From Natrialba hulunbeirensis JCM 10989 (GTDB taxonomy: Archaea > Halobacteriota > Halobacteria > Halobacteriales > Natrialbaceae): a stretch of DNA of 64,000 bases. The notes under the pieces were generated by a model that saw nothing but the letters and a program-made list of their open reading frames with translations, made no database searches and had not been told where the DNA came from. Of this stretch, positions 26,613-36,240 are shown one piece after another (within the stretch, counting starts at the first letter, position 1; each line of letters begins with the position of its first letter). The DNA lies in NCBI RefSeq assembly GCF_000337575.1, contig NZ_AOIM01000002.1, positions 33,468 to 97,467 of the forward strand, in the 5' to 3' direction. The position numbers were made by a program, and so were the translations under genes.

Positions 26613-26653
26613 TTAACCAACAAGGGCGTTACTACCGTAGGATTGTTGGTTAA
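26613..26653. promoter_or_regulatory. Inverted repeat TTAACCAACA / TGTTGGTTAA, copy 2
   Basis: TTAACCAACA (26613-26622) and TGTTGGTTAA (26644-26653) with a 21-bp gap, matching the site at 11162-11203. It sits between the leftward DUF6788-like gene (start 26597) and the rightward HTH gene (start 26730), so the HTH protein is the natural candidate to bind it. Two identical half-site pairs 15 kb apart are unlikely by chance. Confidence 0.65.
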
Positions 26654-26729
26654 GTCTGTGTGAGACGGCTCTCGTTCGACTCTCGCCTCTGGTGTAACAC
26701 TACTCGAAACTCGTTTAAATACATGTTTC

Positions 26730-27071
26730 GTGCTGTGTCACAACGCGCTGCGACGAATCGAACTTGAAGTCCTCGCCACCATCGAACGTGGCGATACAAT
26801 CTCGAAGCTCGCGACAAAGCTTGACCACAGCAAGAGTTACCTCTCCCGTGCTGTCGGAGATCTCGTCGAGAAGAGACTGGTCTACACGGGACGTGACGGC
26901 CGTCGGAAATGCGTTGTTCCCTCGGATTCCCGGGCAGTTGAAATATTTCAGGATCTCGTCCGCCAGCACTCTCACATCGACTTTCCCGAGTTGTTGACGG
27001 GCAAAGCTCTCGAGGTACTGTATTACCCGCAGAGGAAGTCAACAAAGAGGTTTGAGAAGAACTCAAGTTAA
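26730..27071 (+). CDS. MarR-like HTH protein, perhaps C-terminally truncated
   Basis: A 113-residue frame from GTG 26730: LRRIELEVLATIERGDTISK, LATKLDHSKSYLSRAVGDLV, EKRLVYTGRDGRRKCVVPSD (winged helix with wing), then FPELLTGKALEVLYYPQRKS and stop. Related haloarchaeal regulators continue with a second HTH after LLTGKALEVLYYL, so this copy probably lost its C-terminal half. GTTTAAATA (26713-26721) is a TATA-like box 9-17 bp upstream, close for a leaderless start. It may control the inverted repeat beside it. Confidence 0.6.
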   Translation: MLCHNALRRIELEVLATIERGDTISKLATKLDHSKSYLSRAVGDLVEKRLVYTGRDGRRKCVVPSDSRAVEIFQDLVRQHSHIDFPELLTGKALEVLYYPQRKSTKRFEKNSS

Positions 27072-28294
27072 CTGCCGCGGAGCAACCGCTTCATGCGATT
27101 ACGGACAGATCGCTCATCTACAAGTTGATCGCGAGTGTTCTCCAGTTCTTCCTCTCGCTGATCAAGGAGCGTACGCAGCTCGTCACGTTCTGCAGTGAGC
27201 ATTTCGAGTTGCTCACGTTGCTCAGCGATGGCCCCCTCGAGTTCATCGACTCGTTGCTCGAGCAGTCGGTTTTTCTCCTCGAGGTAGGTCTGCTCAGGCC
27301 TCGAAGCATCGTTCTGGATATGGCCCTCGAACGGAGAGTCAACTCCAATTTCCGTCGTCTCTCCTGAGCCGACTGCTGACGGATCGTAGAACTCGTCCGT
27401 TGCACCGATAGCCCGTTCGATCGTTTTCTCACCATACGTCGACCCATCCGCATAGTGAACCTCGTCCCACTTTTCGCGGATCAATCCTGACTGTCGAAAC
27501 AGATGGTCTATCCGTGTGCGATCCCCGCCCGTCCAGAACGCAAGCAAACAACACAGCGCCATATCGGCTTCCGACTGGCTGTCGTAGCCAGCTGTTGATC
27601 CTCGCCACAGTCGATCAAACTTCTCCCCGTTGCTCGCAGACCGTGCTTTCTCGAGGAGGTCCTCATCCTCGAGTTCCAGTGATTGATCAAGAGTCCCTGT
27701 GTTCGGCGGATCGGCATCAGCAGCGTCAGCCCCGTCACTCACCTGGGATGCGATGAATTCCTCGTGAACCTCCTCGAGTGCCTCCTGGCGCTCGTTGATC
27801 GACGTCGGTGTTCCGTCGACGTGGTCTGCGGTCACCGTAAAGAAGCGAGCTTGATCGTACATCTCGATCGAGCCATGTCGGTTCCGACCATCGGGAAGAT
27901 CCCCCTCGATGAGTACGTGATACCCCGTTCCCGACGGCGAGACCTCGGTGAACGAATCTAGCTGTTCGATGATTGACGGCGCCGGCTCGAGTGGCTCGCC
28001 TGTCTCAGGATCGCGGCAGTCATCCAGATCGACGCCGACCAGTGGATCCGTCGCCGTGAATACGAAACCGATCCCATCGGCTGCACCAGTAGCTGCGTAC
28101 TCGAGTGCCTGTTCGAGAGTAGTCCACGTCCGATCATCTGTAGTCGAGGCAAAGCTCTCAGTCGCAGGATCCACTGGTACCTTTGTCGCCTTTCCATCGC
28201 GGTCCTCTGTTCGCCAGCAAATCCACTGTGTTCGCTCGGCGAGTGTGTCCGGTAATGCTTCGATATCGATTATAGGTGCTGTCTGATCACTCAT
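27068..28294 (-). CDS. Primase-polymerase (prim-pol) with NrS-1-type helical domain
   Basis: A 408-residue protein. N-terminal prim-pol: RTQWICWRTEDRDGKATKVP, DGIGFVFTATDPLVGVDLDD (D89-x-D91 metal site), SPSGTGYHVLIEGDLPDG, SIEMYDQARFFTVTADH. Next, a helical domain like that of NrS-1 polymerase (RLWRGSTAGYDSQSEADMAL, WTGGDRTRIDHLFRQSGL). The end is a long coiled coil (YLEEKNRLLEQRVDELEGAI onward). It should prime plasmid replication or the transferred strand. ATG 28294 is preferred to 28324. It follows the VirD4-like gene on the same strand with a hairpin-rich gap. Confidence 0.8.
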   Translation of the reverse strand: MSDQTAPIIDIEALPDTLAERTQWICWRTEDRDGKATKVPVDPATESFASTTDDRTWTTLEQALEYAATGAADGIGFVFTATDPLVGVDLDDCRDPETGEPLEPAPSIIEQLDSFTEVSPSGTGYHVLIEGDLPDGRNRHGSIEMYDQARFFTVTADHVDGTPTSINERQEALEEVHEEFIASQVSDGADAADADPPNTGTLDQSLELEDEDLLEKARSASNGEKFDRLWRGSTAGYDSQSEADMALCCLLAFWTGGDRTRIDHLFRQSGLIREKWDEVHYADGSTYGEKTIERAIGATDEFYDPSAVGSGETTEIGVDSPFEGHIQNDASRPEQTYLEEKNRLLEQRVDELEGAIAEQREQLEMLTAERDELRTLLDQREEELENTRDQLVDERSVRNRMKRLLRGS

Positions 28295-28443
28295 GGTCGA
28301 CCTCCATCGATGATGACTCTCCATCCCTGACGGAGTCGAAAAACTCGAGGCTCCGAACTGATGCTTTATTTCGAACCCCCTGACCGACGGGGTGACCTCC
28401 CTCTATACTAGTCGGTTTTGGCCTCGAGGTTACCCGGACATCC

Positions 28444-28513
28444 GCCGCAGTCTTGCGGTTTTTATCTGGACACCCCTGTCCAGGCATTTTTCTACTCTTC
28501 AAAATGCCTGGAC
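28444..28513. promoter_or_regulatory. Overlapping, mutually exclusive hairpins between virD4-like and prim-pol genes
   Basis: CTGGACA (28466-28472) pairs with TGTCCAG (28477-28483), while GTCCAGGCATTTT (28478-28490) pairs perfectly with AAAATGCCTGGAC (28501-28513). The two stems share 28478-28483, so only one can form. A further CCGCA-GTCT-TGCGG hairpin (28444-28457) is followed by TTTTTA. The site lies 53 bp after the virD4-like stop and 172 bp before the prim-pol start: a terminator, attenuator, or single-strand initiation site are all possible. Confidence 0.6.
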
Positions 28514-28565
28514 GACGACTGTTACAGATAACGTCCAACCAGATCATGCGTATGGATACCATGAT

Positions 28566-31500
28566 TTATTCGAGGAAGGTCCGACCATAGGCAGACAGCG
28601 TGATACCAGTATAGTGGCGCACACGCTTGCCGTCACGTGTCGGGCGGTACTCGTCGTACGAAACATACTCGTTCAGCTTCCGGCCGAACCAGGATTTCGC
28701 GTACGCCTCTTGGCCGTGTGTGTCTGCCCACGCTTCGTAGGCGTTGTAGAGTTCGTCTTTTGCGATCTCGGCATGTTCCTGTTCAACGAGACAGTCCTCG
28801 ACAAACGTTCCGAAATCCACGTCTTGTGGTCTATCTGACGGTTTGCTTTCGGATAGGTTCTCTGAAGGGTCAGGAGTGGGTGGTCCACATTCAGATTCTG
28901 AGTGAAAAGTCGAGACGGACTCATTGGACTGCTCCTGTTCAGCGAAACTGAGAAAGGGGTCAGTGGCTAGCGAGTCCAGTTCTTCGACAAGACCATCAAG
29001 GGAGTGTAGCTGTCCATCACGATAGACCCGTAGTGCGTCGGTATCCCTGTCGAGCACAGCAATCACATATGGCGCGAGAGGTTCATCCGATTTCGACGTG
29101 ACTGCATCAGGGACGAATGGTTCACGGATCGCCACCCACTCTTGTTCGAACGCCGATCTACTCTCGTAGCGATGGCGTTTGATCGGCTCGTAGACAACGT
29201 ACTCATCGGCAGTTCTGTCATAGCTGTACACGGCAGGAACATCACTTCGTGAGAGCGAGTCCAACGACGAAACGGTCGCGAATTCAGTTCCCGTTCCGTC
29301 GCTTAGACGGTACTCTCCTTCTTGCCGAGTCCACACAGAGCGTCTCGAGTCACCAGTCGCTGGTCGAACTGCAGTCACGCCGTCCCGAGCGTTCGCACCG
29401 CCATTGAACGTGACGTGCGAGTCAGACGTGTATAATCGGACGTCGCCGGACTCGAGTTCGTTGACTGGTGAAGAAAGGATATCCTCAAGACGAGCAGCAG
29501 CCTGCAGTTCGTCATCACTGTCTTCAGAGGTGGCAACGACGAACAGAGGGACGTGACCAGCATCTCGAGCCCGCTGGAAGTTTCGAAGGATCTTCACCGG
29601 TTTGTCGACCGTCGTTGACTCGACCTCAATATCGAAGATGTGCTCGCAGTCGGGATGAACCGCTCTTCCATCCGGTTTCTCGCTTCCATCCTGTGTGAAG
29701 ACCGTGACATCGAAGCCCTGCCGAGAGAGTTCCCGCTCGACGACGAACAACAACTCATCGTGAAGATCACTTCCCGAAGATCGGACATCACCCGTATCTG
29801 GTTTGGTCACCGCTTGGCCCTCGCCGGTCAATCGAACGACGATCTCGCCGTGTTCCTGATCGAGCGTTACCTCAAGCAATCGTGAACGGCCCCGTATTTC
29901 TCCAAGCTCTTCGATCGACGGTGGTGACGCATCGGCGGCCTCGAATTGTGTTTGAAGTACCTGATCGACCGGCTGAACAGGAACCCATCCGTTCTCTTCA
30001 CGAGTATCTTGTCGGAGTTGGATCGTCCGAACTGCGTTTGCGAGGGCAATATCGATATCCATAGACGCTAATTCGAACGTCTCGCGAACGGTATCCGGAG
30101 TCCGACTCGTTGGAGGGGACTCAGAGACAGTACCGTACTCGGTCTCTGCTCGCTCGTGAATCCGCTCGAGTGCGTTCTGGAATGCCTGTTCCTCGCAGTC
30201 AGTGAGCGGCTCATCACTCTCGGGGTGTCCTGGCGGAATCGGTAGCGGAGCCAGACTGAACGGCTCTGGGCCAGTCTCGCCGAATGTTGGACTCGATAAG
30301 CGAACGATCCACTCCCCACGTGGAAGTGACCGGATCCGATTGGCGAACTCGACGGGGTCCATGTCTTCGTGGGCCATCACCTTCGCAATCTCATTGTCGA
30401 CGGCGATCTTGCCGATAATCGGACTCCCCACGTCGTTCAGAACGTTCAGGTAGACTTCACGGCCACCCTTGACATCGAGTTGCTCGGGGAACTGCAGTGA
30501 AAGACCAACTGAGAGCCGGAAGCTTCGCCCTTTCTCCAAGAGCGTGTTCATCACGTCAGAAACAGCCAGACTCGAGGCCTCGTCGATGAGCAGGTTGATC
30601 ACGTAGTCGTCCGGCTTCTGTTGAATATCGTCACCACGCTCTCTCAGCGCGTTGTAGAGCTCCGTCAAAATCACACCCGTCATCGCCTTCGCCGAGTCAT
30701 CTCGAAGTCCACTGAGGTCGAACAGGATTACCGTGCGATCGTCGAGGACGTCGCGGAAGTCGAACTGTGGCTCAGTGTTATTGAACACTCGCCGGAGATG
30801 CTCGTCCTGGGAAATGTAGTCCAGACGGTTACTGACGCCACCCATTACGGTCGCAAATGTGTTCGGATCGAGCTGGAGTTGCCGGTCAATCCGCCGCTGT
30901 ACCTGTGGATGACTCGAGTGTGGCGCAGCACCTTCCTCTGGCTCTGGTGGTCCGGCACGCCAGAGTTGATCGACAATGTACTCGAGTTGATCGTGAGCGA
31001 AGTAGTCGACACTCTCACGGTAGCGGCCGTTCTCACGGCCATGTTCGTCGTCGTAGAGCGTTTTGATGAGATACTTGATGAGCGTTGGCGCGACGACTGC
31101 CCGCTCGTAGCGCTCTACACCCATCACCATCTTCAGAATTTCCTCGTAGTGATCGGCCTTGTTCTGGACCGCGTCGACGCGTCGAACCCCGTTCTCGAGC
31201 TGTCTCTCGATGTTGAAGAACGCGAATCCAGGCAGTACCTCGGGAATCGGGAAATGGACGACGTTCTCCTCGAGGTCGTCGACACCGAATCGACGAGCGT
31301 GGGCTCGCATGTAGTCCTCACAGAGGCCATCACCCTTTGCGTCGATCAGGATGATCGGGCCGTCAGTCTGCTCGTAGAGTGAGAGCTTGTCGTTGGTCAG
31401 CGATTTCGACTTCCCGCCGCCGGTCGTTGCTGCACGGACGTAGTGAGTCGGAAGCAACGACGGCGGGATACGGACTGGCTCCTCTTCCGGCTCGCCGTTC

Positions 31501-32951
31501 TCATCGATCGCATACCCGATTGTCATGCCCTCTCGGAACTCGTCCATGAGATCCGGATGCGGCCGTGGGAGCGGATTCCGAGAGCGTTGCTCGGAACGTG
31601 TCCCTCGGCTTCCTTCGACCGTCAGATCTTGGGACGATGGGACAACAGTGAGGTTCGCAAGTTCATCAGCGTTCAACACGAGGTCTGGTCTACATTTCCC
31701 CCGACCAGTGGCCAGTTCTCCATCGAGCATGTTTTCGAGGACCGCTCGAGCACGTTTTCGCTTCGTTCGATTCAACACGCCCTTCGATCGGAGTCGGTGC
31801 CCCTCGAGTTCGTAGAACGGGCCATCCAAGGCGTTCAGCGATTGAGCGAGTTGATCAAGTTGGGTTTCGAGATCGTTGTTCGCCTTACCGGTCTCAGTAG
31901 GTGGAAGTGCGACTGCTCTAGCATTGACGGTGAAGGTTCGTTTTGAGTGTTTAGCTTCGATCCGGTCGATCCGGTTTTGGGCTTCAGTTCCGATATTCCG
32001 CTGTTGGTCCTCTGGGTCAATCTCGCCAATCTCGAACAACGGACCGATGTAGCGCTGCCCGAACGTATCTCGTCCGTCTCGAAGGTCTTCGATTCGCAAC
32101 TTTGCATCGGCGTCCCACTCGGGTTTGCGTTGCCAGACTACCTGGAACGCAATCGGATACTCGAGTTCGGTGAGGTGATCGATCAACGTCGCGAGTGGGG
32201 GCTGCTCAGTATCGTACTCGGTTGGATCCGGATCCCGGTTCGCGAACGGTTTGATCGTCGTCATCCAGTCGCGTTTGCGCTCGGCCCGGCCGTGCCACTG
32301 GACACCGATTGGTTCGATTTCCTCGAGTGATGGTCGGGTGAAGGTGGTCGCGGACTCTGAAGTGGGCGACGCTCCTTCATTAAGCGCTGAATCCGCGTCT
32401 TTAGTAGACTCGTCGGAGGTGTACTCGAGGACCGATTCATCATCAAATTCAGCGTCGACAGCATCGGTCTCGGGGTCAGTGAACTCAGACCCGTCGCCGG
32501 TCGAACGACCACCGTCAGTTCTCTCGACTGCGTCTTGCTCGTGGTCTACCTGTTCATCAGTGTCCGGAGACTCCAGCAGCCTTCTATCCTCAGATTGCTC
32601 GTCATACTCGTCCTGCGTGTACTCAACTGGTTGGACGAGTTTTCGCTCGAGTTCCATCTCACACCGAGCGACATCGAACGTTTGCGGGTAGATCGTCTTG
32701 AGCTGTTTCCCGAGCGTCTCGAGATGGGCTGGTTGGTCAACACCGTAGTAGAACTCGACTGGCTCGTCTTCCCCTTCGCTGACCGCGAGGAATTCGAACG
32801 TCGGCGGAGTAGTATCAGCAAACGGATTTAGTCTGTCCGACAACCCCCGTACATTTGGGTTCGTTAGTTTGTGGAGGCTCTCGAGTGCGGCTGGAATCTC
32901 TGCGGTATGAAGTTCTTCAGAGGTTGGGGTCACTCGGATATATTCACTCAT
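28566..32951 (-). CDS. VirD4/TraG-like coupling ATPase with nuclease-like and D5-type winged-helix regions
   Basis: A 1461-residue protein. Walker A ATTGGGKSKSLTNDKL lies near 510; INLLIDEASSLAVSDVMNTL and GLSLQFPEQLDVKGG are the Walker B and TraG/TraM-recognition parts. An acidic low-complexity stretch sits at about 130-220. Around 1070-1130 a region (PDGRAVHPDCEHIFDIEVES, then TTVDKPVKILRNFQRA) looks like a PD-(D/E)xK fold. The last 75 residues (EIAKDELYNAYEAWADTHGQ, KSWFGRKLNEYVSYDEYRPT) resemble the winged helix at the end of P4/D5-type primases. Coupling ATPases bring DNA to the secretion channel. ATG 32951 overlaps the end of the VirB4-like gene. Confidence 0.8.
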   Translation of the reverse strand: MSEYIRVTPTSEELHTAEIPAALESLHKLTNPNVRGLSDRLNPFADTTPPTFEFLAVSEGEDEPVEFYYGVDQPAHLETLGKQLKTIYPQTFDVARCEMELERKLVQPVEYTQDEYDEQSEDRRLLESPDTDEQVDHEQDAVERTDGGRSTGDGSEFTDPETDAVDAEFDDESVLEYTSDESTKDADSALNEGASPTSESATTFTRPSLEEIEPIGVQWHGRAERKRDWMTTIKPFANRDPDPTEYDTEQPPLATLIDHLTELEYPIAFQVVWQRKPEWDADAKLRIEDLRDGRDTFGQRYIGPLFEIGEIDPEDQQRNIGTEAQNRIDRIEAKHSKRTFTVNARAVALPPTETGKANNDLETQLDQLAQSLNALDGPFYELEGHRLRSKGVLNRTKRKRARAVLENMLDGELATGRGKCRPDLVLNADELANLTVVPSSQDLTVEGSRGTRSEQRSRNPLPRPHPDLMDEFREGMTIGYAIDENGEPEEEPVRIPPSLLPTHYVRAATTGGGKSKSLTNDKLSLYEQTDGPIILIDAKGDGLCEDYMRAHARRFGVDDLEENVVHFPIPEVLPGFAFFNIERQLENGVRRVDAVQNKADHYEEILKMVMGVERYERAVVAPTLIKYLIKTLYDDEHGRENGRYRESVDYFAHDQLEYIVDQLWRAGPPEPEEGAAPHSSHPQVQRRIDRQLQLDPNTFATVMGGVSNRLDYISQDEHLRRVFNNTEPQFDFRDVLDDRTVILFDLSGLRDDSAKAMTGVILTELYNALRERGDDIQQKPDDYVINLLIDEASSLAVSDVMNTLLEKGRSFRLSVGLSLQFPEQLDVKGGREVYLNVLNDVGSPIIGKIAVDNEIAKVMAHEDMDPVEFANRIRSLPRGEWIVRLSSPTFGETGPEPFSLAPLPIPPGHPESDEPLTDCEEQAFQNALERIHERAETEYGTVSESPPTSRTPDTVRETFELASMDIDIALANAVRTIQLRQDTREENGWVPVQPVDQVLQTQFEAADASPPSIEELGEIRGRSRLLEVTLDQEHGEIVVRLTGEGQAVTKPDTGDVRSSGSDLHDELLFVVERELSRQGFDVTVFTQDGSEKPDGRAVHPDCEHIFDIEVESTTVDKPVKILRNFQRARDAGHVPLFVVATSEDSDDELQAAARLEDILSSPVNELESGDVRLYTSDSHVTFNGGANARDGVTAVRPATGDSRRSVWTRQEGEYRLSDGTGTEFATVSSLDSLSRSDVPAVYSYDRTADEYVVYEPIKRHRYESRSAFEQEWVAIREPFVPDAVTSKSDEPLAPYVIAVLDRDTDALRVYRDGQLHSLDGLVEELDSLATDPFLSFAEQEQSNESVSTFHSESECGPPTPDPSENLSESKPSDRPQDVDFGTFVEDCLVEQEHAEIAKDELYNAYEAWADTHGQEAYAKSWFGRKLNEYVSYDEYRPTRDGKRVRHYTGITLSAYGRTFLE

Positions 32952-35130
32952 CGGAGTGGTTACCTCCATCAGTCCACGTTAGCACCTCGTTGCCTGTCTC
33001 TCGCTGCTCTTCGGGGCCTGTCTCGTCTGGTCGCGTGTCCTCTTCGGGTTGTCGTCCAACTTCTTCAGAGACTCCGGGCAGCTCTGTTCGAGATTGCGCT
33101 TTGGCGTCGAAGTCGATCACGTCCGTCTCCTTCTCAAGTGCGTGGACCTCGATACCCCGCCAGTCACCGTCGACACCGACGAGCGCTTCCGAATACCCGA
33201 TGTCCTCACTTCCCGGGACAGCGTCCTGGACGAACCGCATCTGCGCCGAGTTCAGCCCGAACTCGTTGGCCCAGTGCTGGTCCATCCCATCGAGATGGTG
33301 GAATTGCTTGATCGCACACTGATCGAGGATCGCCTCGGACTCAGTGTGCTGGAAGAACTCATCGACAGTCTGGGTTATCATCCGAATGGAGAGATCGTGA
33401 TGACGGTGGTGACGGAACACGATCTCGAGGTACTCGAGACTCGCTGCATCCTGCATCAAGTATCGAGCCTCGTCAATGACGAACACGACTTCCTTATCCG
33501 TCTCTTTCGCTCGCTCGTAGACTAACGTGATCAACAGCTGCATGATGAGACTCGTGCTGCCCCCGAGACTGCCCTCCTGTTGGGCCAGGTCAAGGTAGAT
33601 CACCTTCTCGTCGCGAAGGTCGAACTCGGTTGGTCGCCCAAGATTTTCGTAGCGACCGTCCGCTGCAAAGGATCGTAACTGGTCAATCAGCCACGTTGCA
33701 TCCGACTCGATCTTTCGAGCTTCCTCGTCTGTCCGAACGACGAACCCCTCCGGATTGTTGACCATCTCCTCGAGGATATCGAGGACATCTCGCATCGTCG
33801 GACTTTGGTTGTCATGTGTCGCGATGTCGTCTGTGATTCCCTTTCGAACGTACGCTTCTTCGATGGCCGTCTCGAGTGTCGTTCGTTTATCGCCGAGTTG
33901 GATGCCACGAAGGGCGAAGTAGTTCGAGAGGAAGCTCATCACACTGTCGAGCTTTTCTCGGTACGGGCTCGCGTCCTCACCCATCGCTCGCTGGATCCGT
34001 TCGGGAGTTGGCTTGATCTCGAGTGGGTTCAGTCCCATATCGCCACCGACCGTAATTCGCGTTCCACCGAGGGCTTCGGCGACGCCAGCCCAGTTGTTCA
34101 GTGGCTCGAGGATGATCCCGATTCGATCCTCACTCTGTTCGATCGAGCGGATGAAGTTCTGTTTCGCGCCAAACGACTTTCCGGAGCCGGGATCACCGAT
34201 GGTGAACATTGCGTACCCGTTTTCGCGAGCGAACGGATCGATCACGACGGGACTTTCGTTCTTCCAGTGGGTTCCAAACTCCACACCACCGTCCTCGAGA
34301 ATCGTTGCGTTATGCGGTGACGCGAGTAACGCGCCAACGGCGCCACCGAGTGAGATTGCTTCGCGGCCAAACGGATTCGAACCGATCGGTGCCGCGGCCT
34401 GGAGCGCAAGATCCTGCTTACAGATCCCTGTCTTCGGTGAGAGGCCAGCGGGTTGCTCACGAAGCCGGCTCCGGATTGTTCGAACAGTCTCTCGAAGTTC
34501 GTCTCTCGTATCCGCTCGGACAGTGACGAACATCCCCTGATCGAACACACGGCTGCCGTTCTCGACCGCCTTGTACGTCGACACCGCCTCGTTGGCCCGC
34601 TCCTGCAGGTACGCACCACGAACGCTCTGCTCGAGGTCAGCGTCAACCTGAAGATCGTCCGCGACCCGCTGGAGTTCGTCACGAGCTTTCTGCTGATTCT
34701 TCGGTGTGATATGGACGGTGAGATCGAACTCGATGTCGGTCAGTTCGAACAGTTCGTTCAGATAGCCGTCTTTGGGATAGTCGGGATAGTCAGCAATGTA
34801 CAGCGTGGACGTCCACTGCTCACCGACCTGCGCAGTTCGGGTTTCCCACGTGATCGCCGATGGAGCAACAGCGCTCTTGTGCCGTTCAGCAATATCTTCG
34901 AGGAGTGTTCCTTCGACATCACCGGCTTCGAGTGTCTCCTCATCCAGGAGGTCTGAGAGGTCGACTTCCTCCTCGTCGTCGTTCGATCGTCCCCGATAGG
35001 CCTTCACGCCAACACCGAGGAGAACAGCAACCAGAACCAGCCCTGCAACGATGTGAGTCGGCTCAAGTGACGCGAGATACTGCTCGAGATCGGCGACAGA
35101 GACGTCGACAACGGTGATTGAACTACTCAT
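32944..35130 (-). CDS. VirB4/TraC-like conjugation ATPase
   Basis: A 728-residue protein with one N-terminal membrane segment (THIVAGLVLVAVLLGVGVKA), a VirB4-type N-terminal region, Walker A FTIGDPGSGKSFGAKQNFIR at about 310-320, Walker B VVFVIDEARYLMQDA at about 550, and DLSIRMITQTVDEFF. VirB4 ATPases energise pilus assembly and DNA transfer. ATG 35130 fits; it overlaps the end of the upstream gene by 8 bp. All genes here overlap, so the block is one leftward operon. Confidence 0.85.
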   Translation of the reverse strand: MSSSITVVDVSVADLEQYLASLEPTHIVAGLVLVAVLLGVGVKAYRGRSNDDEEEVDLSDLLDEETLEAGDVEGTLLEDIAERHKSAVAPSAITWETRTAQVGEQWTSTLYIADYPDYPKDGYLNELFELTDIEFDLTVHITPKNQQKARDELQRVADDLQVDADLEQSVRGAYLQERANEAVSTYKAVENGSRVFDQGMFVTVRADTRDELRETVRTIRSRLREQPAGLSPKTGICKQDLALQAAAPIGSNPFGREAISLGGAVGALLASPHNATILEDGGVEFGTHWKNESPVVIDPFARENGYAMFTIGDPGSGKSFGAKQNFIRSIEQSEDRIGIILEPLNNWAGVAEALGGTRITVGGDMGLNPLEIKPTPERIQRAMGEDASPYREKLDSVMSFLSNYFALRGIQLGDKRTTLETAIEEAYVRKGITDDIATHDNQSPTMRDVLDILEEMVNNPEGFVVRTDEEARKIESDATWLIDQLRSFAADGRYENLGRPTEFDLRDEKVIYLDLAQQEGSLGGSTSLIMQLLITLVYERAKETDKEVVFVIDEARYLMQDAASLEYLEIVFRHHRHHDLSIRMITQTVDEFFQHTESEAILDQCAIKQFHHLDGMDQHWANEFGLNSAQMRFVQDAVPGSEDIGYSEALVGVDGDWRGIEVHALEKETDVIDFDAKAQSRTELPGVSEEVGRQPEEDTRPDETGPEEQRETGNEVLTWTDGGNHSDE

Positions 35131-36238
35131 CGTCATCCCTCCGTTGGTGACCGATAACAGGCTGTTCGCGAACGGCGTTGCTCGCGTCGTCGTAATCGTG
35201 CTCTTCGCCGTTCCAGAAATCCATCGCAAGGACAAACAACTCGACCGTACTCAGGCGACGAGCCGACCATCCGGGTGCCTTCTGGACCAGTTCGGTCTGG
35301 ACAGCCCGACAGCGACGGTCGAGTTTATCGAACATCTTGGCGCGAACTTCCGCATCGTTCAGATCCTCACGGCGGGTGACGAAGGGGTTGAACAGAAACC
35401 CAACGACTGGTAACGCAGTCAGTTTCTCAGCAGGTGACTGTTCGTCACGATATCGATTGTAGACCTCGAGTGGGTTGACCTGAACGCCGATGAAGTATCG
35501 AATCTGCTGAGCACCGTCGAGATCACGAGGACGTTGCTCGCGGTATTCTGCTAGTAATTCCTCAAAAATTGGGTTCTCAGAAACGTCTTCGTCCTCGAGT
35601 CGCTCATCGATCTGCGTGATCAGGTCCTCAACGGGGAACGACCGAGTCGTCGCATGGAACTTCAGGTTGTAATCGAGTTCTTTGTTCGCGAACTCGGCGG
35701 CGACGTCCTGAACATGGGCCCAGTCGCCGCTCATCGCGAAGTCCATATTCCCCGGGTCAATCTCGAGGAACGCCTCCATTGTCCCGTCGGTACGTTGAAC
35801 GGTCCTTGCACCGGGCCACGCTCGCTTAATATTGGTTAGATCCTGCGTTCGCTCGTCCGGTGCGAAAGGTGTGTAGTTGACCAGTCCACCTTCGTTCTTC
35901 GTCGAATTTGAGTGATCGTGGCCGTGTTCGTCCTTTTCGGGGACACTGTATGTCACCCGAGGGCGTTTGCAGTAGTGGCGATAGACATCGATGAGCCACG
36001 TTGCAGCCGACAGATGCGACGGACTGGCATAGACGGAGGCCACACCGAGAACGACACCAACCAGTACGAGCGGGAAAACAAGTGCGTCGATGCCGCTGAA
36101 GCCGCCAATGAGTAATCCCGCAATCGGGAATCCGAGGAGGACATAGACATCACCCTCGTCGACGTTGACGATCGGAACGCGATTCTCTTCACCCAGTTCG
36201 TCCATAATCCGTCGGGAAGCTGCTTCTCGGTCTGCCAT
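35123..36238 (-). CDS. PrgI/VirB3-like membrane protein with VirB4 N-terminal-like domain
   Basis: A 371-residue protein with two adjacent membrane segments (YVLLGFPIAGLLIGGFSGID, LVFPLVLVGVVLGVASVY) as in PrgI/VirB3 proteins, then a soluble domain (DERTQDLTNIKRAWPGARTV, GTMEAFLEIDPGNMDFAMSG, WSARRLSTVELFVLAMDFWN) like the non-ATPase half of VirB4. It thus appears to be the split partner of the VirB4-like ATPase that follows it. It is likely an inner-membrane part of the transfer channel. Confidence 0.7.
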   Translation of the reverse strand: MADREAASRRIMDELGEENRVPIVNVDEGDVYVLLGFPIAGLLIGGFSGIDALVFPLVLVGVVLGVASVYASPSHLSAATWLIDVYRHYCKRPRVTYSVPEKDEHGHDHSNSTKNEGGLVNYTPFAPDERTQDLTNIKRAWPGARTVQRTDGTMEAFLEIDPGNMDFAMSGDWAHVQDVAAEFANKELDYNLKFHATTRSFPVEDLITQIDERLEDEDVSENPIFEELLAEYREQRPRDLDGAQQIRYFIGVQVNPLEVYNRYRDEQSPAEKLTALPVVGFLFNPFVTRREDLNDAEVRAKMFDKLDRRCRAVQTELVQKAPGWSARRLSTVELFVLAMDFWNGEEHDYDDASNAVREQPVIGHQRRDDDE

Positions 36239-36240
36239 GG

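Noticed and set aside
28287..28562. 91-residue frame between the virD4-like and prim-pol genes
   Set aside because: It overlaps the hairpins, is basic and irregular, and lacks a coding-like pattern.
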